This document shows positions 21,401 through 30,521 of a DNA stretch of 30,739 bases, piece after piece. Location: assembly GCA_018371275.1 (NCBI GenBank), contig JAHALF010000019.1, positions 1-30,739 of the forward strand, read 5' to 3'. Each line of letters begins with the position of its first letter. Positions within the stretch are counted from its first letter, which is position 1. Made by a program: the position numbers and the translations under genes. The notes beneath the pieces are model-generated. The model had not been told where the DNA came from. It made no database searches and worked only from the letters and a program-made list of their open reading frames with translations. Source of the DNA: Clostridiales bacterium. Lineage in GTDB: Bacteria; Bacillota; Clostridia; Lachnospirales; CAG-274.

Positions 21401-22261
21401 ATGAAAATGAAAAAAATATTTAAATTTTTATTAACATCAACATTAGTTATTACAACATTAGTTGGTTGTGGTAGCAATAGTGGGGCAGGAGACAATAATA
21501 CATCAGATGGTAATTCCCAATTAAGCGGAAGTATAACAATGAATGGTTCTACATCAATGGAGAAATTATCAAATTCTTTAGCAGAAGTATTTATGCAAAA
21601 ATATCCAAATGTTACAGTAACAGCTCAATTTACAGGGTCTAGTGCTGGTGTAGAAGCAGTTGCTAATAAAACAGTAGATATTGGTAATTCTTCTAGAAAC
21701 TTAAAGCAAGAAGAATTGGATAAAGGTATTGTGGAAAATATAGTAGCACTTGATGGTATTGCTATTATAACACATCCAGAAAGTACTGTATCAAGTTTAA
21801 CTTTAGACCAACTTAAAGGTATATATAATGGAACAATAAAAAATTGGAGTGAAGTTGGTGGAGAAGATATGGGAATAGTTGTTATTGGTAGAGAATCAGG
21901 TTCAGGTACTAGAGGTGCTTTTGAAGAAATTCTTGAATTAAAAGACCAATGTGTTTATTCTCAAGAAATAGATTCTACAGGTGCAGTTGTAGGTAAAGTT
22001 GAATCAACTCCTGGTTCTATAGGGTATGTATCATTAGATGTTATAGAAAATTCTAGTGCAAAAGTTTTAAATATTGATGATTCTGAGCCAACATCTGAAA
22101 CTATAAAATCTGGAGAATATAAACTTTCACGTCCATTTGTTATGGCTACTAATGGTCAAATATCAGAACAAAAACCAGAAGTACAAGAATTATTTAATTT
22201 TTTAAGTAGTGAAGAAGGAAAACAATTAATAGAAAAAGTAGGGTTAGTTAGTTTAGATTAA
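21401..22261 (+). CDS. pstS: Phosphate ABC transporter, substrate-binding lipoprotein PstS
   Basis: 286 residues from ATG 21401; the in-frame GTG at 21395 overlaps the GGAGAAG ribosome binding site. The signal peptide ends in the lipobox LVGC, with the lipidated Cys at 23, so it is anchored outside the membrane and processed by signal peptidase II (lspA is in this window). Phosphate-binding loops typical of the family are GSTSMEKL (about 48-55), SAGVEAVANKTVDIGNSSR and GRESGSGTRGAFEE. A low-complexity Gly/Asn/Ser linker (24-43) follows the lipid site. First gene of pstSCAB-phoU. Confidence 0.96.
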   Translation: MKMKKIFKFLLTSTLVITTLVGCGSNSGAGDNNTSDGNSQLSGSITMNGSTSMEKLSNSLAEVFMQKYPNVTVTAQFTGSSAGVEAVANKTVDIGNSSRNLKQEELDKGIVENIVALDGIAIITHPESTVSSLTLDQLKGIYNGTIKNWSEVGGEDMGIVVIGRESGSGTRGAFEEILELKDQCVYSQEIDSTGAVVGKVESTPGSIGYVSLDVIENSSAKVLNIDDSEPTSETIKSGEYKLSRPFVMATNGQISEQKPEVQELFNFLSSEEGKQLIEKVGLVSLD

Positions 22262-22267
22262 TTTACA

Positions 22268-22310
22268 TAAAGAAGAATATAATATAAATTTTATATTATA
22301 TTCTTCTTTA
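22268..22310 (+). terminator. Hairpin between pstS and pstC (probable attenuator)
   Basis: A perfect 20-bp inverted repeat (22268-22287 with 22291-22310) with a 3-base loop. The descending arm ends TTCTTCTTTA, so termination is likely to be partial. This fits the usual need for far more PstS than membrane subunits. It may also protect the 3' end of pstS mRNA. Confidence 0.65.
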
Positions 22311-22343
22311 AAATGTTTTATCTATTAAGAAAGGTATAATAAT

Positions 22344-23273
22344 ATGGATACAAAACAACAAGAAAGTATTTTTTCTAAAAATAAAAGTAATTCGGCTTTA
22401 GAAAAAAGTATGCATATAATCTTTTTTTTATGCTCACTTACAGCAATTATAGCAGTATTTGCTATAACTCTTTATATGATTATATCAGGTACACCAGCTA
22501 TTTTTAAAATAGGTATAAAAGATATGTTGTTTAATAGTGTATGGAAACCAACAGCAGAAGTACCATCTTTTGGTATAGCATATATTATTTTAACATCTAT
22601 TATAGGAACATTTTTATCTATAATTATAGGGGTTCCTATTGGTGTACTTACAGCAGTTTTTTTATCAGATATAGCAAATAAGAAAGTATATAAATTTATA
22701 AAACCTTGTGTAGAGCTTTTAGCAGGGATACCATCTATAATATATGGTCTTTTTGGACTTTTAATAATAAATCCGGCAATATATAAATTAGAATTGGTAT
22801 TATTTAAAAATGACCCTAATCATCAATTTACAGGTGGAGCAAACCTTTTAGCAGCTATTTTAGTTTTAGCTATAATGATTTTACCAACAGTTATAAATGT
22901 TAGTGAAACAGCTTTAAAATCCGTTCCAGTTAGCTTAAAGCAAGCATCTTTAGCTCTTGGTGCTACATATGTTCAAACTATATTTAAGGTATGTATACCA
23001 GTTGCTAAATCTGGTATAATAACAGCAATAGTTTTAGGTATTGGTAGAGCGATAGGTGAGGCTATGGCGATAGTTTTAGTATCTGGAAACTCTGTAAATT
23101 TACCACTTCCATTTAATTCAGTAAGATTTTTAACAACCGGAATAGTATCTGAAATGTCATATTCTTCAGGTCTTCATAGAGAAGCATTATTTACAATAGG
23201 GCTTGTATTATTTATATTTATAATGGCTATAAATATAATTATAAGTAGAATATTAAAAAAGGGGGATAAATAA
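22344..23273 (+). CDS. pstC: Phosphate ABC transporter permease PstC
   Basis: 309 residues with six transmembrane helices. The ABC permease signature (EAA-like loop) is the section ASLALGATYVQTIFKVCIPV near 200. AGIPSIIYGLFGL (about 128-140) is shared with PstA. With PstA it forms the membrane channel for high-affinity phosphate uptake. AAGAAAGG is the ribosome binding site. Its stop codon overlaps the pstA start by one base (TAATG). Confidence 0.96.
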   Translation: MDTKQQESIFSKNKSNSALEKSMHIIFFLCSLTAIIAVFAITLYMIISGTPAIFKIGIKDMLFNSVWKPTAEVPSFGIAYIILTSIIGTFLSIIIGVPIGVLTAVFLSDIANKKVYKFIKPCVELLAGIPSIIYGLFGLLIINPAIYKLELVLFKNDPNHQFTGGANLLAAILVLAIMILPTVINVSETALKSVPVSLKQASLALGATYVQTIFKVCIPVAKSGIITAIVLGIGRAIGEAMAIVLVSGNSVNLPLPFNSVRFLTTGIVSEMSYSSGLHREALFTIGLVLFIFIMAINIIISRILKKGDK

Positions 23274-24130
23274 TGGAAAATAGTATTTATAATAAAAAAA
23301 GTAGACCCTTAGATAATATATTACTTGTTTTAATATATTTAGCTATGATAATAACAGTAGTTATATTATTATCAATAATAGGATATGTAACATATAGAGG
23401 CATATCTAAAGTTAATTGGGAATTTATATCTACAGTACCATCGACAATTAACCAAACTTTTGGGATATTAGGTAATATAGTAAATACATTATACATTATA
23501 ATTATTACATTATTGATAGCTTTACCAATAGGGATAGGTTCAGCAATATACTTAAATGAATATGCTAAAAATGCAAAATTTGTTCGCATTATAGAGTTTA
23601 CTACAGAAACTTTAGCAGGTATACCATCTATAATATACGGTCTTTTTGGTATGGTGTTTTTTGGAATAACATTAAATCTTAAGTTTTCTATATTGTGTGG
23701 TAGCTTAACTCTTACTATAATGATTTTACCATTAATAATAAGAACAACAACAGAGTCTTTAAGGACAGTTCCTAAAGGTTATAGAGATGGTGCAATAGGA
23801 ATGGGAAGTACAAAGTGGTATATGATAAGAACTATTATATTACCAAGTGCTACTCCAGGTATAGTTACTGGTACAATACTTGCTATGGGTAGAATAATTG
23901 GTGAATCAGCAGCATTATTATTTACAGCAGGAAGCGTTTATTTATTACCTAAAAATTTATTTACACATATATTTAATTCTGGTGGGACATTGACAATACA
24001 AATGTATCTTAGTATGTCAAAGGCAGAATATGATAACGCATTTGGTGTAGGTTTTGTATTACTATGTTTAGTATTTTTACTTAATATGATAACAAAACTT
24101 ATATTAAGTAGAAGTAAAAATAATTTATGA
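23273..24130 (+). CDS. pstA: Phosphate ABC transporter permease PstA
   Basis: 285 residues with six transmembrane helices. The permease loop reads DGAIGMGSTKWYMIRTIILP, and ETLAGIPSIIYGLFGMV parallels PstC. It overlaps pstC by one base, so translation is coupled and equal amounts are made. GAGIGS-type N-terminal sections and the TPGIVTG segment after the loop are as expected. Confidence 0.96.
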   Translation: MENSIYNKKSRPLDNILLVLIYLAMIITVVILLSIIGYVTYRGISKVNWEFISTVPSTINQTFGILGNIVNTLYIIIITLLIALPIGIGSAIYLNEYAKNAKFVRIIEFTTETLAGIPSIIYGLFGMVFFGITLNLKFSILCGSLTLTIMILPLIIRTTTESLRTVPKGYRDGAIGMGSTKWYMIRTIILPSATPGIVTGTILAMGRIIGESAALLFTAGSVYLLPKNLFTHIFNSGGTLTIQMYLSMSKAEYDNAFGVGFVLLCLVFLLNMITKLILSRSKNNL

Positions 24131-24143
24131 AAGAGGAATAAAG

Positions 24144-24905
24144 ATGGATAATAATACTAAAATTTCTGTTGAAAATTTAGATTTATATTATGGTGCACAT
24201 CAAGCGCTAAAAAATATAAATATGAATATAGAAAAAGGAAAAATAACAGCTTTTATAGGACCTTCTGGTTGTGGTAAATCAACTTTTTTAAAAACTCTTA
24301 ACAGAATGAATGATCTTGTTGAAAATGTAAAGATAGAAGGTAAAGTACTATTAGATGGAGAGGATATATACTCTCCTAAAGTTGATACAACATTACTTAG
24401 GAAAAAAGTTGGAATGGTTTTTCAACAACCAAATCCATTTCCTATGAGTATATATGATAACATTGCCTATGGACCTAGAATACACGGTATAAAATCTAAA
24501 GCTGTTTTAGATGAAATAGTAGAAAGTAGTTTAAAAGGTGCAGCAATTTTTGATGAAGTTAAAGATAGATTAAAAAAATCTGCTTTAGGGTTATCAGGAG
24601 GACAACAACAAAGGCTTTGTATAGCAAGAGCTTTAGCAGTTAAGCCAGAAGTTTTATTGATGGACGAGCCTACGTCAGCTTTAGACCCTATATCTACTAT
24701 AAAAATAGAAGAGCTTATGTCTGAACTTAAAAAAGAATATACAGTTGTTACAGTTACACATAATATGCAACAAGCAGCAAGGATATCAGATTATACTTCA
24801 TTTTTCTTAGTTGGAGAAATGGTAGAAATGGGAACAACAGAAGATATTTTTACAAGACCAAGAGATAAAAGGACAGAAGATTACATTACAGGAAGATTTG
24901 GATAA
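24144..24905 (+). CDS. pstB: Phosphate ABC transporter ATP-binding protein PstB
   Basis: 253 residues, standard length. Walker A is GPSGCGKST (39-47), the Q-loop FQQPNPFPMSIYDN (91-104), the ABC signature LSGGQQQR (148-155), Walker B VLLMDEP (168-174) and the switch His H204 in VTVTHNM. The NRMNDL segment after Walker A is specific to PstB. It powers phosphate import. It lies 13 bases after pstA behind AAAGAGG. Confidence 0.97.
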   Translation: MDNNTKISVENLDLYYGAHQALKNINMNIEKGKITAFIGPSGCGKSTFLKTLNRMNDLVENVKIEGKVLLDGEDIYSPKVDTTLLRKKVGMVFQQPNPFPMSIYDNIAYGPRIHGIKSKAVLDEIVESSLKGAAIFDEVKDRLKKSALGLSGGQQQRLCIARALAVKPEVLLMDEPTSALDPISTIKIEELMSELKKEYTVVTVTHNMQQAARISDYTSFFLVGEMVEMGTTEDIFTRPRDKRTEDYITGRFG

Positions 24906-24939
24906 GATAATTAATATATTTGAATTTAGGAGGGGTAAT

Positions 24940-25602
24940 ATGTCTGGTAGACTTGGATTTCAAAATGAAATAGAAAAATTAAACGTTGAACTTATAAAAA
25001 TGGGTGCTTTGATAGAAGAAGCAATAGAAAATGTAATAATTTCTTTAAAAACACAGGACCATAGCTTAGCTAAAGAGATTATAAAAAAAGATAGTGAAAT
25101 AGATGATATGGAAAAGGCAATAGAAAGTCATTGTCTATCATTAATATTACGTCAACAACCAGTTGCTAAAGATTTAAGAATAGTTTCTACAGCTTTAAAA
25201 ATGGTTACAGATATGGAAAGAATAGGTGATCAAGCATCTGATATAGCAAGCATAATTTTAAAAATTGATACAGATCACTTTTTTGAAATAGTAGAACATA
25301 TTCCACAGATGGCAAGTATTGCTAAAAAGATGGTAAAAGGTTCAATAGAAGCATTTGTTAAAGGAGATACAGAACTTACTAAACAAATTATAGAAATAGA
25401 TGACGAATTAGATTCATTATTTACAAAAGTTAAATCTGAAGTTATAGAGATTCTTAAAAAATCTAATGATTTATCAGATATGTGTGTTGACTTTCTTATG
25501 ATAGCAAAATACTTTGAAAGAATAGGTGATCACGCAGAAAATATTTGTGAATGGGTAGAATTTAATGAAACAGGAGAATACAAAAATAGTAGAATGTTAT
25601 AG
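24940..25602 (+). CDS. phoU: Phosphate signalling protein PhoU
   Basis: 220 residues from ATG 24940, which follows AGGAGGGG; a longer reading from 24898 overlaps pstB and is not needed. Two homologous three-helix PhoU domains each carry the metal-binding motif, seen as ERIGDQASDI (about 103) and ERIGDHAENI (about 202). PhoU links the Pst transporter to the phosphate-sensing kinase and limits uptake when phosphate is ample. Last gene of the operon, followed by a terminator. Confidence 0.96.
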   Translation: MSGRLGFQNEIEKLNVELIKMGALIEEAIENVIISLKTQDHSLAKEIIKKDSEIDDMEKAIESHCLSLILRQQPVAKDLRIVSTALKMVTDMERIGDQASDIASIILKIDTDHFFEIVEHIPQMASIAKKMVKGSIEAFVKGDTELTKQIIEIDDELDSLFTKVKSEVIEILKKSNDLSDMCVDFLMIAKYFERIGDHAENICEWVEFNETGEYKNSRML

Positions 25603-25604
25603 TA

Positions 25605-25636
25605 AAAAGGTGTTGATTTATCAACACCTTTTCATA
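25605..25636 (+). terminator. Rho-independent terminator of pstSCAB-phoU
   Basis: AAAAGGTGTTGA (25605-25616) pairs perfectly with TCAACACCTTTT (25621-25632) around TTTA, three bases after the phoU stop codon. The T-run is short. Confidence 0.85.
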
Positions 25637-25857
25637 TTAATTTTAAATATATTTTTTACCTTATTTTTTATTTTGTTGTCAAATAATAAAATATCTAAAT
25701 ATTTTAACAAAAGTATAATAACTTTGTTAAAAATTATAAATATAGGAATAATTTATACGTATATTTTACATAATATATAAAATAATAAATAGATTTTTTA
25801 TAAAAGTATTTGGATACTTATTACAAAATAAAAAGGTAAAAAATATATTTAAAAAAC
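25637..25857. other. AT-rich gap before the str operon, no gene seen
   Basis: No supportable gene is present. One inverted repeat, TTTTAACAAA (25702-25711) with TTTGTTAAAA (25723-25732), and a smaller one, AAGTAT/ATACTT (25804-25819), are the only structures. The former could be an operator or a weak terminator. Confidence 0.5.
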
Positions 25858-25886
25858 TTGACTTTTTTAGCATTTAATGATAAAAT
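25858..25886 (+). promoter_or_regulatory. Promoter of the str operon (rpsL)
   Basis: TTGACT (25858-25863), 17 bases, TAAAAT (25881-25886), about 70 bases upstream of rpsL. Confidence 0.75.
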
Positions 25887-25956
25887 TTATAAATGTGTTT
25901 ATGTATATAACTACTTATACACAGAAGTATTTAAATTTTACAGGGAGGTGCAATTA

Positions 25957-26376
25957 ATGCCAACATTTAATCAGTTAGTAAGAAAAGGTAGACAAACAAA
26001 AATTGAAAAATCTACTGCTCCTGCTTTACAAAAAGGGTTAAACTCTCTTAGAAAAAAGCAAACTAACATGAGTTCTCCACAAAAAAGAGGAGTTTGTACA
26101 TCTGTTAAAACTGCTACACCTAAAAAACCTAACTCAGCTCTTAGAAAAATCGCTAGGGTTAGACTTTCTAATGGTATAGAGGTTACAGCCTATATTCCTG
26201 GTGAGGGACACAATTTACAAGAGCATAGCGTTGTTCTTATTAGAGGTGGTAGAGTAAAAGACGTACCTGGGGTTCGTTACCATATTATTAGAGGTACTCT
26301 TGATACTGCTGGGGTTGCTGATAGAAAGCAAGCTCGTTCTAAATATGGCGCTAAACGTGCTAAAGCTAAAAAATAA
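25957..26376 (+). CDS. rpsL: 30S ribosomal protein S12
   Basis: 139 residues from ATG 25957 behind GGGAGGTG; the longer reading from 25858 begins inside the promoter and is rejected. S12 lies at the decoding centre. TPKKPNSALRK (54-64) and GGRVKDVPGVRYH (97-109) are present. The lysines equivalent to the streptomycin-resistance sites (around K56 and K101) have the wild-type residue, so the S12-based streptomycin response should be the sensitive one. It is about 15 residues longer than E. coli S12, with an insertion near 26-45, as in other Clostridia. First gene of rpsL-rpsG-fusA-tuf. Confidence 0.98.
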   Translation: MPTFNQLVRKGRQTKIEKSTAPALQKGLNSLRKKQTNMSSPQKRGVCTSVKTATPKKPNSALRKIARVRLSNGIEVTAYIPGEGHNLQEHSVVLIRGGRVKDVPGVRYHIIRGTLDTAGVADRKQARSKYGAKRAKAKK

Positions 26377-26394
26377 TTTTTAGTAAAAATATTT

Positions 26395-26466
26395 AAAATG
26401 CCGTGTACTTTAAATACTCTGTTTATGGTATTTGGTTGTGCATAGGCATGAAATGGCATTTTTAAA
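26395..26466 (+). promoter_or_regulatory. Structured rpsL-rpsG intercistronic region
   Basis: AAAATGCC (26395-26402) pairs with GGCATTTT (26455-26462), enclosing a second hairpin AAATAC/GTATTT (26412-26417 with 26428-26433). T-rich sequence follows the outer stem. In E. coli, S7 represses translation by binding the same interval of the str mRNA; a similar or attenuating role here is inference. Confidence 0.5.
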
Positions 26467-26514
26467 ATGTCAAGTACCGTTGAATTAATATAGTTGATTA
26501 AGGAGGGAAGAATC

Positions 26515-26985
26515 GTGCCACGTAAAGGTCATGTTTCGAAAAGAGAAGTACTACCAGATCCAATGTATAAAAGTAAAGTAGTTACTAAGCTTATAAATTC
26601 TATTATGCTTGATGGAAAAAAAGGTATTGCTCAAAAAATAGTTTATGGTGCATTTGCCATTGTTGAAGAAAAAACAGGTAATTCTGGTTTAGAAGGGTTT
26701 GAGCAAGCTCTTAATAATATTATGCCTGTTCTTGAGGTAAAAGCTCGCCGTGTTGGTGGTGCTACTTATCAAGTACCTATTGAAATTAGACCAGAAAGAA
26801 GACAAACATTAGGTCTTCGTTGGTTAACTATGTATAGTAGAAAAAGAGGCGAGAAAACTATGGAAGCTCGTCTTGCAGGTGAAATAATGGATGCTATCAA
26901 TAATACTGGTGGTTCTATTAAGAAGAAAGAAGAAACTCATAAAATGGCAGAAGCAAATAAAGCTTTCTCTCATTATAAATGGTAA
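26515..26985 (+). CDS. rpsG: 30S ribosomal protein S7
   Basis: 156 residues, standard length, from GTG 26515, 6 bases after AAGGAGGG; the ATG at 26494 would place that site inside the gene. S7 starts assembly of the 30S head on 16S rRNA. PRKGHVSKREVLPDPMY at the N-terminus, the GGATYQVPIEIRPERR section (near 82-97) and RKRGEKTMEARLAGEI identify it. Confidence 0.98.
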   Translation: MPRKGHVSKREVLPDPMYKSKVVTKLINSIMLDGKKGIAQKIVYGAFAIVEEKTGNSGLEGFEQALNNIMPVLEVKARRVGGATYQVPIEIRPERRQTLGLRWLTMYSRKRGEKTMEARLAGEIMDAINNTGGSIKKKEETHKMAEANKAFSHYKW

Positions 26986-27059
26986 TTTTGAGTTTATTAA
27001 TAAAATTAAAAAAATTATAGATTTAATATATATAAAATTACAAAAAAGGAGGAATAAGT

Positions 27060-29168
27060 GTGTCTAGAGCATGCCCGCTTGAATTAACAAGAAATATTGG
27101 GATTATGGCCCATATTGATGCTGGTAAAACAACTCTTACTGAACGTATATTGTTCTATACTGGTCGTAACTATAAAATAGGCGATACTCACGAAGGTACT
27201 GCAACTATGGACTGGATGGAGCAAGAACAAGAAAGAGGTATCACTATCACTTCTGCTGCCACAACTACTAAGTGGAACATTGGTGATGGCCCTATGCACC
27301 GTATCAACATTATTGATACACCAGGACACGTTGACTTTACTGTTGAGGTAGAACGTTCTCTTCGTGTACTTGATGGTTCTGTTGGTGTATTCTGTGCTAA
27401 AGGTGGGGTTGAACCTCAATCTGAAACTGTTTGGAGACAAGCAGATAGATATAATGTACCTCGTATGGCATTTGTAAATAAAATGGACATTATGGGTGCA
27501 GATTTTTATAATGTTGTTTCTATGATTAAAGACAGACTTAAAGCTAATGCTGTTCCTGTTCAACTTCCTATTGGAGCAGAAGATGACTTTGTTGGTATTA
27601 TTGACCTTATGGAAATGAAAGCTTATATCTACAAAGATAAACAAGGTACAGAAATTTCTATAGAAGATATACCAGCAGATATGCTTGATAAAGCTAATGA
27701 ATATAGAACTCAGATGATTGAATCTATTGCAGAAACATCAGATGAGCTTATGGATAAATATTTTGAAGAAGGCGAAGAAGCTTTCACTATGGAAGAACTT
27801 AAAAAAGGACTTCGTGATGCTTGTATAGCTTGTAAAGCTGTTCCTGTTTTCTGTGGCTCTGCTTATAGAAATAAAGGGGTTCAAAAACTTCTTGATGGTG
27901 TATTAGAATATATGCCAGCTCCTACAGATATACCTGCTATAAAAGGTCATATTCCTGGAGATGAGGAAAATGAAATTGAAAGAATTTCTTCAGATGAAGA
28001 ACCTTTTGCAGCTTTAGCATTTAAAATTATGAATGACCCATTTGTTGGTAAGCTTGCATTCTTTAGAGTTTATTCAGGTGTATTAGAATCAGGTTCTTAT
28101 GTATATAACTCTGTTAAAGGTAAAAAAGAACGTATTGGACGTATACTTCAAATGCATGCAAATTCTCGTGAAGAAATAGATAAAGTATATGCTGGGGATA
28201 TTGCAGCAGCAGTAGGTTTAAAACTTACTACTACTGGTGATACTCTTTGTGATGAAAATAATGAAGTTATACTTGAATCTATGAACTTCCCAGAGCCAGT
28301 TATATCTGTTGCTATTGAGCCTAAAACTAAAGAAGGTAGAGATAAAATGGGTATAGCTCTTGCTAAACTTGCAGAGGAAGATCCAACATTTAAAACATAT
28401 ACTAACCAAGAAACTGGTGATACTATTATTGCTGGTATGGGTGAGCTTCACCTTGAAATTATTGTAGACCGTCTTTTAAGAGAATTTAAAGTTGAAGCTA
28501 ATGTAGGTGCGCCTCAAGTTGCTTACCGTGAAGCATTTAGAAAAGATGTTGATGTTGAAAGCAAGTATGCTAGACAATCTGGTGGTAAAGGTCAATATGG
28601 TCATTGTAAAATCAGATTTGAAGTTATGGATGCTAACGAAGGTAAAACTTATGAGTTTGTTAATGAAATAGTTGGTGGTGCTATCCCTAAAGAATATATA
28701 CCAGCTGTTGATAAAGGTATACAAGAAGCTATGCAATCTGGTATAATTGGTGGATATCCAGTTGTTGGATTAAGAGCTGTATGTTATGATGGTTCTTACC
28801 ACGAGGTAGACTCATCTGAAATGGCTTTTAAAATTGCAGGTTCTATGGCATTTAAAGATGCTATGAAAAAATCTGATCCAGCTTTACTTGAGCCTATTAT
28901 GAAAGTAGATGTTACTGTACCTGAAGACTATACTGGTGAGGTTATTGGCGATATGAATAGCCGTCGTGGTAGAATTGAAGGTATGGAGCCATTAAATGGT
29001 ATGCAAGTAGTTCACGGTTTTGTGCCTCTTGCAGAAATGTTTGGTTATTCTACAGACCTTCGTTCTAAAACTCAAGGTCGTGGTACTTATACTATGGAAG
29101 TACATCACTATGAAGCTGTACCAAAAAGCATTCAAGAAAAAGTTGCTGCTGGTAGAAGTCAAGAATAA
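27060..29168 (+). CDS. fusA: Translation elongation factor G
   Basis: 702 residues from GTG 27060 behind AAAGGAGG. It is the GTPase that moves tRNAs and mRNA through the ribosome. G1 is AHIDAGKT (17-24), G2 contains ERGITIT (58-64), G3 is DTPGH (86-90), G4 is NKMD (140-143) and G5 is GSAY near 270. Domains II-V are complete, ending in EKVAAGRSQE. Codons differ from most neighbours: CGT for Arg and C-ending codons are frequent, as expected of a very highly expressed gene. Confidence 0.98.
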   Translation: MSRACPLELTRNIGIMAHIDAGKTTLTERILFYTGRNYKIGDTHEGTATMDWMEQEQERGITITSAATTTKWNIGDGPMHRINIIDTPGHVDFTVEVERSLRVLDGSVGVFCAKGGVEPQSETVWRQADRYNVPRMAFVNKMDIMGADFYNVVSMIKDRLKANAVPVQLPIGAEDDFVGIIDLMEMKAYIYKDKQGTEISIEDIPADMLDKANEYRTQMIESIAETSDELMDKYFEEGEEAFTMEELKKGLRDACIACKAVPVFCGSAYRNKGVQKLLDGVLEYMPAPTDIPAIKGHIPGDEENEIERISSDEEPFAALAFKIMNDPFVGKLAFFRVYSGVLESGSYVYNSVKGKKERIGRILQMHANSREEIDKVYAGDIAAAVGLKLTTTGDTLCDENNEVILESMNFPEPVISVAIEPKTKEGRDKMGIALAKLAEEDPTFKTYTNQETGDTIIAGMGELHLEIIVDRLLREFKVEANVGAPQVAYREAFRKDVDVESKYARQSGGKGQYGHCKIRFEVMDANEGKTYEFVNEIVGGAIPKEYIPAVDKGIQEAMQSGIIGGYPVVGLRAVCYDGSYHEVDSSEMAFKIAGSMAFKDAMKKSDPALLEPIMKVDVTVPEDYTGEVIGDMNSRRGRIEGMEPLNGMQVVHGFVPLAEMFGYSTDLRSKTQGRGTYTMEVHHYEAVPKSIQEKVAAGRSQE

Positions 29169-29214
29169 AAATTGTTTTACAATTTTATATATATAAAATA
29201 GATTATTTGTTAAA

Positions 29215-29261
29215 AATATTTGTAAAAAATGCAATTAACTCTTGCATTTTTTACAAATATT
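29215..29261 (+). terminator. Long hairpin between fusA and tuf, probable terminator
   Basis: Positions 29215-29234 pair perfectly with 29242-29261 (20 bp, 7-base loop). The inner part TGCAA...TTGCA is followed by six T inside the descending arm, so it can end transcription of rpsL-rpsG-fusA, at least in part. The -35 of the tuf promoter lies in the same arm. Confidence 0.7.
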
Positions 29262-29270
29262 AACTATAAT
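29242..29270 (+). promoter_or_regulatory. Promoter of tuf
   Basis: TTGCAT (29242-29247), 17 bases, TATAAT (29265-29270), about 50 bases before tuf. The -35 element is part of the terminator hairpin. Confidence 0.65.
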
Positions 29271-29321
29271 TAAGTATAAACATTATAAATTTATATTTTC
29301 TATTTAAGGAGGAAAATTTTA

Positions 29322-30509
29322 ATGGCTAAGGCAAAATTTGAAAGAAATAAACCACACGTTAATATTGGTACTATTGGTCACGTTGACCATGGTAAAACTA
29401 CTTTAACTGCTGCTATTACTAAAACTTTAGCAGATAGATATCAATTAGGTAGTGCTGTTGATTTTGATAAAATTGACAAAGCTCCAGAAGAAAAAGAAAG
29501 AGGTATCACTATATCTACTACTCACGTAGAATATGAAACTCCTAACAGACACTATGCTCACGTTGACTGTCCTGGACATGCTGACTATGTTAAAAATATG
29601 ATTACTGGTGCTGCTCAAATGGATGGCGCTATCCTTGTTGTTGCTGCTACAGATGGTCCTATGGCTCAAACTAGAGAACATATTCTTCTTTCTCGTCAAG
29701 TAGGTGTTCCTAAAATTGTTGTATTTATGAACAAATGTGATATGGTTGATGATGAAGAGTTATTAGAATTAGTTGAAATGGAAATTACTGACCTTTTAGC
29801 TGAGCAAGGATTTGAAGATTCTCCAGTTATTAGAGGTTCTGCTTATCAAGCTCTTCAAGATACATCCGGTGAATGGGGAGATTGTATCGTAAAATTATTC
29901 GAAGTTATTGATGAATATATCCCTAACCCAGAAAGAGATTCTGATAAACCATTCCTTATGCCTGTAGAAGACGTATTCTCTATTACAGGTCGTGGTACAG
30001 TTTCTACTGGTAGAGTAGAAAGAGGTACTCTTAACGTTTCTGATGAAGTTGAAATCGTTGGTCTTTCAGAAGAATCTCGTAAAGTAGTTGTTACTGGTAT
30101 TGAAATGTTCCGTAAACTTCTTGATACAGCTGAAGCTGGTGATAACATTGGTGCACTTCTTCGTGGTGTTCAAAGAGATGAAATAGAAAGAGGTCAAGTA
30201 TTATGTAAACCAGGTTCAATTACACCTCATACTAAATTTACTGCTCAAGTTTACGTATTAAAAGCTGATGAAGGTGGACGTCATAAACCATTCTTCAACA
30301 ATTATAGACCACAATTTTATTTCAGAACAACTGATGTTACAGGTGTTATCAATCTTCCAGAAGGTACAGAAATGTGTATGCCTGGCGACAACATTGAGAT
30401 GACAATAGAACTTATTTCTCCAATTGCTATGGAAGAAGGTTTACGTTTTGCTATCCGTGAAGGTGGTAGAACAGTTGGTTCTGGTGCAGTTGTTTCTATT
30501 ATTGAATAA
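29322..30509 (+). CDS. tuf: Translation elongation factor Tu
   Basis: 395 residues, standard length. It carries aminoacyl-tRNA to the ribosome as a GTP complex. G1 is GHVDHGKT (19-26), G2 contains RGIT (60-63), G3 is DCPGH (82-86), G4 is NKCD (137-140) and G5 is GSAYQAL. Domains II and III are intact, ending in GGRTVGSGAVVSIIE. AAGGAGG precedes the ATG. Codon use is strongly biased, as in fusA. A strong terminator follows. Confidence 0.99.
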   Translation: MAKAKFERNKPHVNIGTIGHVDHGKTTLTAAITKTLADRYQLGSAVDFDKIDKAPEEKERGITISTTHVEYETPNRHYAHVDCPGHADYVKNMITGAAQMDGAILVVAATDGPMAQTREHILLSRQVGVPKIVVFMNKCDMVDDEELLELVEMEITDLLAEQGFEDSPVIRGSAYQALQDTSGEWGDCIVKLFEVIDEYIPNPERDSDKPFLMPVEDVFSITGRGTVSTGRVERGTLNVSDEVEIVGLSEESRKVVVTGIEMFRKLLDTAEAGDNIGALLRGVQRDEIERGQVLCKPGSITPHTKFTAQVYVLKADEGGRHKPFFNNYRPQFYFRTTDVTGVINLPEGTEMCMPGDNIEMTIELISPIAMEEGLRFAIREGGRTVGSGAVVSIIE

Positions 30510-30521
30510 TTACTATATTTT

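Noticed and set aside
25565..25780. A 71-residue hydrophobic plus-strand ORF after phoU
   Set aside because: It overlaps phoU, runs through the operon terminator, has no ribosome binding site of its own in the gap, and is low-complexity AT-driven sequence.
27084..27644. A 186-residue minus-strand ORF within fusA, and similar antisense ORFs in lon, tuf and leuS
   Set aside because: They mirror strongly conserved genes, have improbable compositions and lack ribosome binding sites.
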